This document shows positions 16,407 to 25,000 of a stretch of DNA of 64,000 nucleotides, in pieces. The notes below the pieces were generated by a model. That model was not told where the DNA came from. It made no database searches and was given only the letters and a program-made list of their open reading frames with translations. The DNA lies in contig JACKBS010000015.1 of assembly GCA_020634435.1 (NCBI GenBank), positions 179,415-243,414 on the forward strand. Direction: 5' to 3'. Made by a program: the position numbers and the translations under genes. Source of the stretch: Ardenticatenaceae bacterium (lineage in GTDB: Bacteria; Chloroflexota; Anaerolineae; Promineifilales; Promineifilaceae). Each line of letters starts with the position of its first letter. Position 1 is the first letter of the stretch.

Positions 16407-17714
16407 TCAGGGCTCAATCAACGCTTTTGAACCGGTGTGCTGCGGATTACCATGGGGCAAATGTGCAGTCACGGCTGCTTTTTTCCGAATTCGTGCCTCA
16501 CAGAGAGTCAATTTAGAAAAATCAGCCGGCTGCAAGACCCGACGCAAGCGACCACTCTCGTTTTTTGGGGTGTCGGTCCCAATACCCCGTAGGTACCGGG
16601 GTAAAACAGCCGCCATGATGGTTAACACGTTGCCCATCAGCAAAGCCAGTTGGGGCAAACGCCAGACTGTTACCATGGCATGAACGAACATACGATGCAG
16701 CCCCAGCATTTGCTTCGCTGCCAAAGGCACCTGCTCGACAGGCCAGCGGTCCAGATACAGGGCAAAAGGAATGAATGCCTTCAGCGATAGATTGGTGGCC
16801 ACGACCAGCGGTGTGGTAAAGCGCGGGTCATAATAAACCCACACGTCTACGGTTTGGTGAGTCGCATCTACCTTTTGGTCAGAGCGCACGAGCGCTGTCC
16901 AATGATGGGCGGTGATGGTTAACCCTTCATGGACAAAGGTCACGATTTCATCGGGCGGGGTTGCCTCAATCTGTTTGCCATCGTAGACACGTGCCAACGG
17001 CCGAACAGGCGCACCGTATTCAGCTGGTCGTCCCTGGTTCTGTTCTCTTTGCGGCAGGAAGTTGCGTCGAAAAACACAGTTTGTCGCTTGCCGCACCACA
17101 AAGCGGGGCACGTTGGCTGCCTGCATCGCTTTGAGCTTAAAGCCACCATCAAAGATTGCGACCTCTGCTTTGCCTAGGGTGCGTTGGGCGTAGACAAACA
17201 GACGTTGTTTAAGCGCTTCCTCATCCGTGGCATCGGCTGGCGCTGGCAGCAATTTGTGCAGCAAGGGCAATCGTTGCTCCTCAATTTGTCCGACACGGAC
17301 AACAACACCCAACACGACGCCGGGCAGCAACCGACCCGCTAGCTGATGAAAGCCGCGCAGCTGCCACTTTTGCAGCTTGGGCCGCCAGAAGGTCGTGATG
17401 TCATAAGCAACAGCTTGCCAGCCAGCAACGGTCCTTGGTTGCCAGTGCGTTTCTTTGGCAACCCACGCTTGCCAGCGTGATAACAGCTCATCGGCCGACC
17501 AAACACCATACCGGAGAGCCCGCCAACTCCGTCTGACGGCCGACGGCTTGAAACCAGTCAAATGCAACGCCGTATGAACCGCTCCCCGACTGGGCAGAAA
17601 GTGGCCTGTGAGCATGGCCCACATTAATTGTAAAAGTGCGAGGTTGGTGCCGGTTGGCACCGACTTTACCAAATGTTCAAGTACAAGTAAGATTTGTTGA
17701 GAAGCAGTGTCCAT
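16407..17714 (-). CDS. DDE transposase of an IS4-superfamily element
   Basis: An intact 435-residue protein. The N-terminal part (MLTGHFLPSRGAVHTALHL) is typical of this transposase group. Candidate catalytic residues are YDITTFWRP near residue 105, IFDGGFKLK near 187, and YLDRWPVEQVPLAAKQMLG near 335, where a Glu follows an Arg as in IS4/IS701-type signatures. The exact family was not resolved and no inverted ends were found. It lies back to back with the IS630 copy and also lacks the ACGGCCGT octamer. Confidence 0.75.
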   Translation of the reverse strand: MDTASQQILLVLEHLVKSVPTGTNLALLQLMWAMLTGHFLPSRGAVHTALHLTGFKPSAVRRSWRALRYGVWSADELLSRWQAWVAKETHWQPRTVAGWQAVAYDITTFWRPKLQKWQLRGFHQLAGRLLPGVVLGVVVRVGQIEEQRLPLLHKLLPAPADATDEEALKQRLFVYAQRTLGKAEVAIFDGGFKLKAMQAANVPRFVVRQATNCVFRRNFLPQREQNQGRPAEYGAPVRPLARVYDGKQIEATPPDEIVTFVHEGLTITAHHWTALVRSDQKVDATHQTVDVWVYYDPRFTTPLVVATNLSLKAFIPFALYLDRWPVEQVPLAAKQMLGLHRMFVHAMVTVWRLPQLALLMGNVLTIMAAVLPRYLRGIGTDTPKNESGRLRRVLQPADFSKLTLCEARIRKKAAVTAHLPHGNPQHTGSKALIEP

Positions 17715-17848
17715 ATGTCCAACCTTTATTAGTTTTTGGTCGAACTATATTGTGGACGAGATGCTGCTTCTTTTCACTCCTTACTTACGATAAAGTAGAG
17801 ATTATTCATTTTTGGAAAAGTTCAGTATTGAAACTATTCGCGCCATGT

Positions 17849-18523
17849 CTAAATAGTTTCTCTATAAGAATCCTCATCCGTACCATTGGCGGTGCGTTCA
17901 TACAAAGCGGCCGCTTCATGGCGGCTGTCTACATCTAGCTTTTTCAAGATATTGTGCACATGATTTTTAACTGTCCCCACTTCAATGCACAGGTCGTCGG
18001 CAATGTCCTGGTTACTTTTTCCGTCGCGCAATAAATCCAGCACTTCTTTTTCGCGGGGCGTCAGTTCTTCTAGCAGTTCAGTCAAACTGTCAATATCGGC
18101 ACACAAACGGGAGAGCGAACTTAACCGAGCCATAAATGCCCGGACCATTTCTGGCGAGGCCAACGCCTTGTTTTCATCCACAGCGCGGATATTTTCCACC
18201 AGCTGTTCCACATCTACGGCTTCCAACACATAACCAGCCGCTCCCGCCTCAATGTACGATAAGATGATTTCTGGCTTTTCCTCCACGCCCGTAATCAAAA
18301 CACGCACCTGGGGAAACAGGTCGGCAACTTTTTTAGTCAGGTCCAACGCACCATCATCCGGCATATGGACATCAATGGCCATGATATCGCAGGTATTCGC
18401 CTTTTCTATGGCCTCAGGAACGTTTGTTGCATACCCCACGACTTGCATATCAGGTTCATCTTGCAGGGCCGCAGCCACCACGCTGCAAACAAATCGGGTT
18501 TTATTCACAATTAATATGTGCAT
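17849..18523 (-). CDS. NarL/LuxR-type response regulator with degenerate receiver
   Basis: A 225-residue protein: receiver (1-120) and LuxR-type HTH (about 160-220; LTPREKEVLDLLRDGKSNQDIADDL). The receiver begins MHILIVNKTRFV, so Asn-Lys replaces the normal Asp-Asp metal pair, and YVLEA replaces YLLKD, so the conserved Lys is Glu. The phosphoacceptor-like Asp in AIDVHMP remains. It should therefore not be phosphorylated in the usual way and may act constitutively or by ligand or partner. An ATG at 18574 adds 17 atypical residues, so 18523 is chosen. No kinase gene is adjacent. Confidence 0.85.
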   Translation of the reverse strand: MHILIVNKTRFVCSVVAAALQDEPDMQVVGYATNVPEAIEKANTCDIMAIDVHMPDDGALDLTKKVADLFPQVRVLITGVEEKPEIILSYIEAGAAGYVLEAVDVEQLVENIRAVDENKALASPEMVRAFMARLSSLSRLCADIDSLTELLEELTPREKEVLDLLRDGKSNQDIADDLCIEVGTVKNHVHNILKKLDVDSRHEAAALYERTANGTDEDSYRETI

Positions 18524-18836
18524 ATTTCCAAACCTCCAGTAATGGTTCCAGGTGCATTTTGCCACCATGAGCAAAGCTGTGCTGGCTCATAAAGGGAGCC
18601 AACAATGAGATTTGAATCCAAACTTGGATTTTTCAATTTTCAGCGAATCTATTTGTTTTTTGCCAACGTGCTGCTCTTCTATTTTCTGCTCTGCGCAACC
18701 TACAGGCGCAAACGTGCCTCTATTATGCCCAAACGTATCAAATTTGCGTAAGCGTTTGGCAAAAGTGAATTTTTGTCTGCAATTTATCCTAAAATGCCGC
18801 CTTAAAATCCGTACCTCTGTCTTATTGACAAAGTGA
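18524..18836. other. Intergenic stretch without recognised content
   Basis: About 310 bases between the minus-strand regulator and the promoter at 18837. Mildly A/T-rich. An open frame of 74 codons (18612-18836) has no family features. It should contain the promoter of the regulator gene, but none could be picked confidently. Confidence 0.4.
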
Positions 18837-18865
18837 TTGACGAGACAAAGTGATAGTGCTATACT
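18837..18865 (+). promoter_or_regulatory. Strong sigma-70-type promoter
   Basis: TTGACG at 18837-18842, a 17-base spacer and TATACT at 18860-18865. A second TTGACA lies 12 bases upstream (18825-18830). Transcription should start near 18872, directly before a terminator hairpin. Confidence 0.7.
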
Positions 18866-18871
18866 GTTATC

Positions 18872-18930
18872 GGCTCCCCCCCCAGAGGTGGTCGGACTAA
18901 CGCCCGTTAGTTCGCCACCTCCTTTTTTTT
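18872..18930 (+). ncRNA. Predicted ~59-nt transcript ending in an intrinsic terminator
   Basis: From the predicted start, a C-rich leader (GGCTCCCCCCCC) runs into a 17-pair hairpin. GAGGTGG pairs with CCACCTC, and CGGACTAACG with CGTTAGTTCG (one bulged T, one G-U pair, 2-base loop as written), followed by T8 at 18923-18930. No open frame fits inside. It is either a very short stable RNA or an attenuator for the hydrolase gene that begins 33 bases later. The sequence alone does not say which. Confidence 0.55.
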
Positions 18931-18963
18931 GTCTGTACCAATTGTTTAGTTCAGGAATCTGCC

Positions 18964-19647
18964 ATGCGTGAGACCAAACCTGTTTTTGTTGACGGCGATA
19001 CGGCCGTTCTGCCCCACCGCGTTCTGCAACCCATTACCCCCGGCCCTCACCCGACTGTTGTCATGATCCATGGCCATCTTGGCAATGAAGATGTGATGTG
19101 GATCTTCCGGCAAACGCTCCCGGAAAATTGGTTGGTGGTGGCTCCCCGCGCCATCGTCGATGACGGCGACGGCCGTTTTAGCTGGCATCCTCGGCAGCAC
19201 GATGAATGGCCCACGCTACATGAGTTTGATACGGCCGTTGAGACCCTATTGCGATTTCTAGATTCTTTGCCCGGTGAATATGATGCCGATCCTGACCAGA
19301 TTTACCTGATGGGTTTTAGCCAGGGAGCAGCGGCAGCTTTTGCTACGGCCATTCGGGAACCTGAGCGGATAAAAGGGATTGCCAGCCTGGTAGGGTTTAT
19401 GCCCTTGGGCGTGGAAGAAGCCATTGAGACGGCTCGGCTGGCAGATTTGCCTGTGTTTATGGCTGTGGGCACAGAGGATGAACGCATTCCGTTGGAAGTA
19501 GCGCGTGAATGTGGCAAGGCGGTGCGCGCCGCGGGCGCTTACCTGGAATATCGCGAGTATGACACAGGCCACAAACTGAATGGCGACGGCATGCGCAAGC
19601 TTAAGAGTTGGTGGACTGAGCGAGCTGCTGAAGCAAAGCGGCGGTAA
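18964..19647 (+). CDS. Alpha/beta hydrolase (carboxylesterase/phospholipase type)
   Basis: A 227-residue protein. HGHLGNEDVMW near residue 36 forms the oxyanion region. GFSQGAA near 119 is the nucleophile elbow with Ser. AVGTEDERIP near 170 holds the acid and DTGHKLNGDG near 200 the His. The pattern matches the Abhydrolase_2 family of esterases acting on acyl or phospholipid-like esters; the substrate is unknown. Its 3' end overlaps the convergent Mrp gene by 47 bases. The terminator just upstream may control its expression. Confidence 0.85.
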   Translation: MRETKPVFVDGDTAVLPHRVLQPITPGPHPTVVMIHGHLGNEDVMWIFRQTLPENWLVVAPRAIVDDGDGRFSWHPRQHDEWPTLHEFDTAVETLLRFLDSLPGEYDADPDQIYLMGFSQGAAAAFATAIREPERIKGIASLVGFMPLGVEEAIETARLADLPVFMAVGTEDERIPLEVARECGKAVRAAGAYLEYREYDTGHKLNGDGMRKLKSWWTERAAEAKRR

Positions 19648-20479
19648 CGGCCGTAAATGCTTCTGCCTGTGGCGTATCCGGGTGATCGTGCATGAGAGGA
19701 TTGGCGCGGTTGATGCCCTGAGATACGGCCATTGTCAGCGGAATTTGCCCCAGAATGGGTGCCTCGGCCAGCGCCTCAGGCCGCCATTTGGCCGAGCGTT
19801 GAAAAATCTCGTGTTTTTCCTGGCAGGTGGGGCAAATGAAATAGCTCATGTTTTCCACAATCCCCAGCACCGGCACGTTGGCTTCCTGAAACATAAGCAA
19901 TGAGCGTGAAGCGTCTAACAGGCTCAAATCTTGCGGGGTGGTGACAATAACGACCCCACGCAGCGGCACGCGCTGCACCAGCGACGCCTGAGGCTGCCCA
20001 GCCGAAGGTGGCAAATCAATCAACAAATAATCCAGTGGTCCCCACAACACATCTTTTAACGTTTGCACCACCAGTTGGCCTACGGCGTCCGGCGAGCGAG
20101 CCGGATCAATCACCTGATTTTCGGCCACGAGCAGGCCAATCGACATGATGTTAAGGCCAAAGCGGGTCAGGGGTTTGATGTAGGGCGCGGCATCCGCACG
20201 GCGGGCGATGGCGGCCAGCCCTTGAGCTGCTTTGCGCCGGTGGATGCCCAACATGATCGGCACATTTGGCCCGTACACATCCGCATCAAAAATGCCCACA
20301 TTTGCGCCTTGCCGCTGCAAAGCCAGCGCCAGGTTCACCGTGACGGTTGTTTTGCCCACACCCCCTTTGCCACTGGCCACAGCAATGATATTTTTGACAT
20401 CCGGTAAAATGATTTTTGTGCTCAACTGGCCACCTCGCTGCCTGTAAATCCATGTTACTGCTTTGTTGTGGGTATTCAA
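19601..20479 (-). CDS. Mrp/NBP35-type P-loop ATPase (Fe-S carrier)
   Basis: A 292-residue protein. The deviant Walker A is SGKGGVGKTT near residue 36, followed by DADVYGPNVP near 65, DYLLIDLPPS near 150 and a CPTC pair near 217 that matches the bridging Fe-S cysteines. Mrp proteins carry and hand over [4Fe-4S] clusters. There is no N-terminal DUF59 domain, so it is the short form. The ATG at 20479 gives an odd leader. A TTG at 20425 (STKIILPDVKN) has GAGGTGG just upstream and is a good alternative start. It is convergent with the hydrolase gene. Confidence 0.85.
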   Translation of the reverse strand: MNTHNKAVTWIYRQRGGQLSTKIILPDVKNIIAVASGKGGVGKTTVTVNLALALQRQGANVGIFDADVYGPNVPIMLGIHRRKAAQGLAAIARRADAAPYIKPLTRFGLNIMSIGLLVAENQVIDPARSPDAVGQLVVQTLKDVLWGPLDYLLIDLPPSAGQPQASLVQRVPLRGVVIVTTPQDLSLLDASRSLLMFQEANVPVLGIVENMSYFICPTCQEKHEIFQRSAKWRPEALAEAPILGQIPLTMAVSQGINRANPLMHDHPDTPQAEAFTAVTAALLQQLAQSTNS

Positions 20480-20531
20480 CCGGAATGTGCTCTGCGCGTC
20501 AACTGATTGAACCTGAACTATAATCTTTTCT

Positions 20532-21272
20532 ATGACTACCTCGTTGCTAGACCGGCTTATGGATTTAGAAACGGCCGTTTCCTACACCACGCCCCCACCA
20601 GAAGGCGAACGGCCGTTTGTCTATCGTCCGGGGGATTTACCAATTCTAGTCTCTGCCCCGCACGCCACCGTGCACCAACGCTGCCAGCGGGAAAAAGGTG
20701 AAGAGGAGTTTACAGGCGCGCTGGCGCAGTTATTGGGCGAAACGACGGGTGCGCATACCCTGTACAGCCGCTATCGCTCTAACGACGACCCCAATTGGGA
20801 CCGCGACAGCCCGTACAAGACGGCGCTGCAAAACATTGTGCAGGATCAGGGGATTGGTTTTGTGCTGGACCTGCACGGTATGTCTAACCGGCATAAATTT
20901 GGGCTGGCGCTGGGCACGATGAACGGCCGTTCCTGCCCTGATTTTGAACCGCTCATTCTGGAAACCGTGCAAGCACAGTTTCAGCAAACCAGCCAGGGAA
21001 TAGCCCGCAATTTCACCGAGCTGCGCTGGGATCATTTTGTGCTGAACCACCCGCGCTTCACGGGCGGCGTGGCCAATTACACCATCACCCGCTTTGCCTC
21101 AGAGCAGCTGGGCATACCGGCCCTGCAAATTGAGCTGTGTTCGAGTGCGCGGGTGGTAGAGCGACGGCCGTTTAGCCAATGGAAAACGCCTTTTCGCGGC
21201 CAGCCAGAGGCAATTGAGCAGGCCGTGGCGCTGCTGCAATCGCTGGTTGCAACGCTCATGACCACGTTTTAA
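20532..21272 (+). CDS. N-formylglutamate amidohydrolase family protein
   Basis: A 246-residue single-domain protein. LVSAPHATVHQR near residue 40, DDPNWDRDSPYK near 84 and DLHGMSNRH near 111 match the N-formylglutamate amidohydrolase/HutG-like fold, where these residues bind zinc. The true substrate may be another N-formyl or N-acyl amino acid, because no histidine-degradation genes are nearby. It is transcribed divergently from mrp with only about 50 bases between them. Confidence 0.8.
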   Translation: MTTSLLDRLMDLETAVSYTTPPPEGERPFVYRPGDLPILVSAPHATVHQRCQREKGEEEFTGALAQLLGETTGAHTLYSRYRSNDDPNWDRDSPYKTALQNIVQDQGIGFVLDLHGMSNRHKFGLALGTMNGRSCPDFEPLILETVQAQFQQTSQGIARNFTELRWDHFVLNHPRFTGGVANYTITRFASEQLGIPALQIELCSSARVVERRPFSQWKTPFRGQPEAIEQAVALLQSLVATLMTTF

Positions 21273-21351
21273 AGCAATGTAAGAGTTGTGTAAAGAGAAA
21301 AGCACGCCATGTAACCTGTGCTAGAATTTTGCGTCTGAAGATGAGGTACCT

Positions 21352-21840
21352 ATGACAAAACAACCGTGGTGGAAAGGCTCGAAGGGCGAGTGGTATGTGG
21401 TGGTTCAGGTGTTTTTGTTTGCCCTGGTCGCCTTTGGGCCAACTTCACTGCCGGGCTGGCCCGTCTGGAGCGGCACGTGGCGCACGATTACCATTGTACT
21501 TGGGTTTATTCTAGGTGGCATTGGCGGCCTGTTGGCGTCTGGTGGACTATTTAGCCTGGGCAGTAATTTAACGGCCGTTCCCCACCCCAAAGAAGATGCC
21601 CACATGGTCGCCCACGGCGCTTATCGCTTTGTGCGGCATCCCATTTACAGCGGCATTATCCTGGGCTCCTTTGGCCTGGGTTTTCTGCGCGGCGGCTGGC
21701 TAAGCCTGCTGTACGCGCTCATTTTGTTTATCTTTTTTGACATTAAATCAAGGCGAGAGGAAGCCTGGCTACGCGAAAAGTATGTGGATTATGCTGACTA
21801 TCAGCAGCGCGTACATAAGCTCATTCCTTTTGTCTATTGA
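21352..21840 (+). CDS. Isoprenylcysteine carboxyl methyltransferase-like membrane protein
   Basis: A 162-residue protein with four hydrophobic segments. The C-terminal block HGAYRFVRHPIYSGIILG near residue 88, followed by REEAWLREKYVDYADYQQRV, is the ICMT/phospholipid N-methyltransferase signature that binds S-adenosylmethionine. The methyl acceptor is unknown; bacterial members act on lipids or small hydrophobic substrates. About 80 bases separate it from the upstream amidohydrolase gene. Confidence 0.8.
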   Translation: MTKQPWWKGSKGEWYVVVQVFLFALVAFGPTSLPGWPVWSGTWRTITIVLGFILGGIGGLLASGGLFSLGSNLTAVPHPKEDAHMVAHGAYRFVRHPIYSGIILGSFGLGFLRGGWLSLLYALILFIFFDIKSRREEAWLREKYVDYADYQQRVHKLIPFVY

Positions 21841-21861
21841 GAACCAATCTGGAGGATTTTG

Positions 21862-22299
21862 ATGAAACGTAAGTTGTTGTTGATGATTTTACTGGTGATG
21901 TTGGAAACGGCCGTTGCTTGCAGCAGCAACACCGCCGCCCCTGTCGCTGAAGCTCCCGTCGCCGACGTGGCTATTGGCGAACTTGATCTCGCTGACACGA
22001 TCAATGTACAGACTGTTGCCAGCGTAAAAGACCGCAGCGATGTGTTCGTGATTGACGTGCGCGAGCAGTTTGAGTACGACGAAGGGCACATTCCCGGCGT
22101 CACGCTCATTCCCATGGGTGAAGTAGCTGATCGTCTGGCTGAAATTCCTACCGACAAAGAGGTGATTGTTACCTGCCGCAGCGGCAATCGCAGCGGCCAG
22201 GTTACCGACTTCCTGCGCCAACAAGGTTTTGACAACGTGCACAACATGGAAGGCGGCATCGTTGCCTGGGAAGCAGCTGGCTACGACGTAGAACAGTAA
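21862..22299 (+). CDS. Rhodanese-domain lipoprotein
   Basis: A 145-residue protein. A signal segment ends in AVAC (Cys-20) and is a plausible though imperfect lipobox. One rhodanese domain follows with VIDVREQFEYDEGHIPG and the active loop CRSGNRSG near residue 103. Single-domain rhodaneses move sulfane sulfur through the loop Cys. This one would act outside the membrane. GGAGG six bases before ATG 21862 fixes the start over the TTG at 21859. An ACGGCCGT octamer lies in the codons for the lipobox region. Confidence 0.85.
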   Translation: MKRKLLLMILLVMLETAVACSSNTAAPVAEAPVADVAIGELDLADTINVQTVASVKDRSDVFVIDVREQFEYDEGHIPGVTLIPMGEVADRLAEIPTDKEVIVTCRSGNRSGQVTDFLRQQGFDNVHNMEGGIVAWEAAGYDVEQ

Positions 22300-22315
22300 C
22301 CACTCGCGAAAGAAA

Positions 22316-22348
22316 AGGTGCAACGCACTTCAGAAGTGCGTTGCACCT
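22316..22348. terminator. Perfect hairpin between convergent genes (bidirectional terminator or REP)
   Basis: AGGTGCAACGCACTTC pairs with GAAGTGCGTTGCACCT around a single A. It lies between convergent stops at 22299 and 22359 and lacks a long T run. A close relative, split by another repeat, lies at 36674-36856, so it is also a dispersed repeat. Confidence 0.65.
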
Positions 22349-22358
22349 GGCTAAATTG

Positions 22359-23216
22359 TTATGCTTCTTTTTTGGGTTCGTTCAGGATCATCACGTCCTG
22401 GCGGGGGAAGGCGAGCTCGATACCCTTTTCAGCAAAAACAAGGCGAATTTGGCGGCGCAGATAGCGCTGCACCTCAAACTGGGCATTGGGCAAGGTTTTG
22501 ACCATGATGCGCAGCCGCACAGCCCATTGATCCAGACCTTCAATACCGGTCACGACGGCCGTTTCCTGCAACAGTAAAGCCATTGCCTCATCTGCGGCCA
22601 GTGCATCACCAATTTCTTGCAGGGTTTGAACGGCCGTATCCACATCCTCTTCATACGTCACGCCCACATCCACAATGGCCCGCGACCAATCCCGCGATTT
22701 ATTTGCGACAATGCGAATTTCGCCATTGGGGATGACGTGCACCGTGCCATACAAATCGCGCAGCGCGGTGGCCCGCAGCGTCATCTGCTCCACATTGCCA
22801 GTGATGCCGCCAATTTCAACCACATCTCCCACCGTGTACTGATTCTCAATGAGAATAAACAGCCCCGCAATCATGTCCTTAACCAGCGTTTGTGCGCCAA
22901 GGCCAAAGGCCAGCCCCACAAATCCCACGCTAGCCATCACTGGCGTCACCGCCACGCCCAATTCGGTGAGAATCATCATGATCGCTGTGCTGATAATGAT
23001 GACCACTCCCGTGCTGTGAATCACGCGAAAGATTGTTTTGGTGCGCCGATCAAGTTCGCTGTCCTCAACATCATCCAGCGATTGAATGCGGCGACTAATT
23101 GCTCGCGTCAAAATCCCGACCAGGTAGTAGGCAATCACCGCCACTACCAACGTAATGAAGATCACCAGGCCGTGCTCACGCAGCCAGGTCATTGTTTGTT
23201 CGTTGAAGTTCTCCAT
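22359..23216 (-). CDS. Small mechanosensitive channel (MscS family)
   Basis: A 285-residue protein: three N-terminal helices. The third is the pore helix VMASVGFVGLAFGLGAQTLVKDMIAGLF near residues 93-120, with the Gly/Ala packing pattern of MscS. The beta domain (VGDVVEIGGITGNVEQM) and alpha-beta C-terminal domain follow. It opens under membrane tension to release solutes on osmotic downshock. Length matches E. coli MscS. ATG 23216 is bordered upstream by a GTAATTGGG-type repeat. Confidence 0.92.
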   Translation of the reverse strand: MENFNEQTMTWLREHGLVIFITLVVAVIAYYLVGILTRAISRRIQSLDDVEDSELDRRTKTIFRVIHSTGVVIIISTAIMMILTELGVAVTPVMASVGFVGLAFGLGAQTLVKDMIAGLFILIENQYTVGDVVEIGGITGNVEQMTLRATALRDLYGTVHVIPNGEIRIVANKSRDWSRAIVDVGVTYEEDVDTAVQTLQEIGDALAADEAMALLLQETAVVTGIEGLDQWAVRLRIMVKTLPNAQFEVQRYLRRQIRLVFAEKGIELAFPRQDVMILNEPKKEA

Positions 23217-23221
23217 AGTGA

Positions 23222-23263
23222 GTAATTTGGTAATTGGGTTATTGAATAATTACCCAATTACCT
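23222..23263. repeat. Intergenic inverted repeat, GTAATTGGG family
   Basis: GTAATTGGGTTATT at 23230 pairs with ATAATTACCCAATTAC ending at 23262. It is related to the element at 2755-2808 and fills the whole gap between two minus-strand genes. Confidence 0.75.
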
Positions 23264-23267
23264 CTTT

Positions 23268-24116
23268 TCATTTGTCGTAGTCGTAGAAGCCGTGGCCGGA
23301 TTTGCGGCCCAAACGGCCGCTTTCCACCATGCGCTTTTGAATGGGGTGCGGACGATATTTTGGCTCCTGGAAGTAGGCATCATACACCGATTGGGTCACG
23401 GCCAGGTTCACATCACAGCCAATCAGGTCGATCAGTTCAAACGGCCCCATGCGGAAGCCAATCGAGTGCATCAGCTTGTCGATGGTGGCCGCGTCAGCCG
23501 CATTTTCACCCAGCAAGCGGAATGCTTCGCCGTAAAACGGCCGGGCCACGCGGTTCACAATAAACGCTGGCGTGTCTTTGCAAAGAACGGCCGTTTTCCC
23601 CAACTGCGCTACGTAGGCACGAACGGCCGTTACCGTTTCGTCACTTGTAAAATCACTGCAAATCAACTCCACCAGTTGCATGATGTGCGCCGGATTGAAG
23701 AAATGCACGCCTAAGAAACGGTCAGCGCGATGGGTAGCCCCAGCCAGCGCATTGATGCTAAGACTGGAAGTGTTGCTACCAAAAATGGTATGGTCCGGTG
23801 CGGCAGCATCCAGTTTGGCAAAAATTTCGCGCTTGAGGGACAACTTTTCCGGCACAGCTTCAATGATCAGATCGGATTGAGCGGCCGTTTCCAGCGATGT
23901 GGTGGTGTGCAGGGCAGCTTTGGCAGATTCAGCATCGGCAACGGCCGTTTTGCCCCGCGCCACACCTTTATCAATGGACGCGCAGATGTTGGCCACCGAC
24001 TGCGCCAGCAGCGCCTCCGTCATGTCGTACAACACCACTTCATACCCCGCCAACGCCGACGCCTGAGCAATGCCCGCGCCCATTGTGCCCCCACCAATGA
24101 TTGCTATTTTCTGCAT
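23268..24116 (-). CDS. 3-hydroxybutyryl-CoA dehydrogenase family
   Basis: A 282-residue protein. The N-terminal Rossmann motif is IIGGGTMGAGIAQ (4-16). SNTSSLSINAL near residue 114 and HFFNPAHIMQLVE near 138 hold the catalytic His and Asn region. A C-terminal dimer domain ends GRKSGHGFYDYDK. It oxidises 3-hydroxyacyl-CoA with NAD. The enoyl-CoA hydratase gene lies about 75 bases upstream on the same strand, so the pair covers two consecutive beta-oxidation or phenylacetate-type steps. Confidence 0.9.
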   Translation of the reverse strand: MQKIAIIGGGTMGAGIAQASALAGYEVVLYDMTEALLAQSVANICASIDKGVARGKTAVADAESAKAALHTTTSLETAAQSDLIIEAVPEKLSLKREIFAKLDAAAPDHTIFGSNTSSLSINALAGATHRADRFLGVHFFNPAHIMQLVELICSDFTSDETVTAVRAYVAQLGKTAVLCKDTPAFIVNRVARPFYGEAFRLLGENAADAATIDKLMHSIGFRMGPFELIDLIGCDVNLAVTQSVYDAYFQEPKYRPHPIQKRMVESGRLGRKSGHGFYDYDK

Positions 24117-24132
24117 TCTGTCTTCCCCTTTT

Positions 24133-24190
24133 TCGGTGTTCGGTGAACGGTTTACGGATTACCGATTACGGACCCCGGATTACCGACCAC
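24133..24190. repeat. Intergenic repeat array, CGGTAA family
   Basis: TTCGGTGTTCGGTGAACGG followed by GGATTACCGATTACGG and GGATTACCGACCACCG. It fills the gap between the dehydrogenase and hydratase genes. Confidence 0.75.
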
Positions 24191-24192
24191 CG

Positions 24193-24978
24193 CTACATTC
24201 CCCTAAACTGCGCGGCCCGCTTCTCCAAAAACGCGGCAACACCTTCTTTGTTGTCGTGGGTTCGTCCAGCGATTTCCTGGATGTAAGCCTCGGCTTCCAG
24301 TGCCCCAAACAAGTCCGTATTCCACGCCTGGTTCATGGCCCGCTTGGTCAGGCCAAAGGCCACGGTTGGCCCGGCGGCCAGCGAACCGGCCCAGGCAGCG
24401 GCAACTTCAGCGAGCTGCCCGGCAGGTACCACACGGTTAACCAGGCCCCAGGCCAGCGCCTTGTCCGCCGGAATCTGGTCCGCAGTGATGGCCATTTCGT
24501 AGGCCCGGGCCTGGCCGATGAGCCGGGGCAGCAGCCAATTGACGCCGCTGTCGGGTATCAATCCAATTTTGCTGAAGGCCAGCATGAAACTGGCACTGTC
24601 GGCGGCAATGCGGATATCGGTGGCCAACGCCACGCCGCAGGCGGCTCCGGCAGCAATGCCGTTGATCGCCCCAATGATTGGTTTTTCCAGCTGAACCATC
24701 TGTTTAAGGAGCTTATGGTAACCGAGGCGCAAATGCTCGCCGATTGAAACCGTATCACCGCGCTCGGTGAAGGCGCTCAAATCCTGGCCACTGGAAAAGG
24801 CACGGCCGTTTCCCGTCAACACCACGCAGCGAATATCTTTGTCGCGACCGGACTGCTTAAAAGCGGCCGTTGTCTCCTCGACCATCTGGTCATTAAACGC
24901 ATTCAGCTTGTTCGGCCGATTCAAGATAATGGTGGCCACACTGTCTTTGACGTCAAACAGAATTGTTTCGTAACTCAT
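24193..24978 (-). CDS. Enoyl-CoA hydratase/isomerase (PaaG-like)
   Basis: A 261-residue crotonase-fold protein. The oxyanion-hole blocks are AFSSGQDLSAF near residue 60 and NGIAAGAACGVALATD near 105. IGLIPDSGVNWLLPRL near 132 has Asp rather than the hydratase Glu, as in PaaG-type isomerases. It may therefore act on ring-epoxide or 2,3-enoyl-CoA intermediates. A longer frame from 25062 reads through an AGTGAAAAGT-type repeat, so ATG 24978 (with GGAGGCGC upstream) is the start. Confidence 0.85.
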   Translation of the reverse strand: MSYETILFDVKDSVATIILNRPNKLNAFNDQMVEETTAAFKQSGRDKDIRCVVLTGNGRAFSSGQDLSAFTERGDTVSIGEHLRLGYHKLLKQMVQLEKPIIGAINGIAAGAACGVALATDIRIAADSASFMLAFSKIGLIPDSGVNWLLPRLIGQARAYEMAITADQIPADKALAWGLVNRVVPAGQLAEVAAAWAGSLAAGPTVAFGLTKRAMNQAWNTDLFGALEAEAYIQEIAGRTHDNKEGVAAFLEKRAAQFRGM

Positions 24979-25000
24979 GAGCGCCTCCTGCAAGGTGGTG

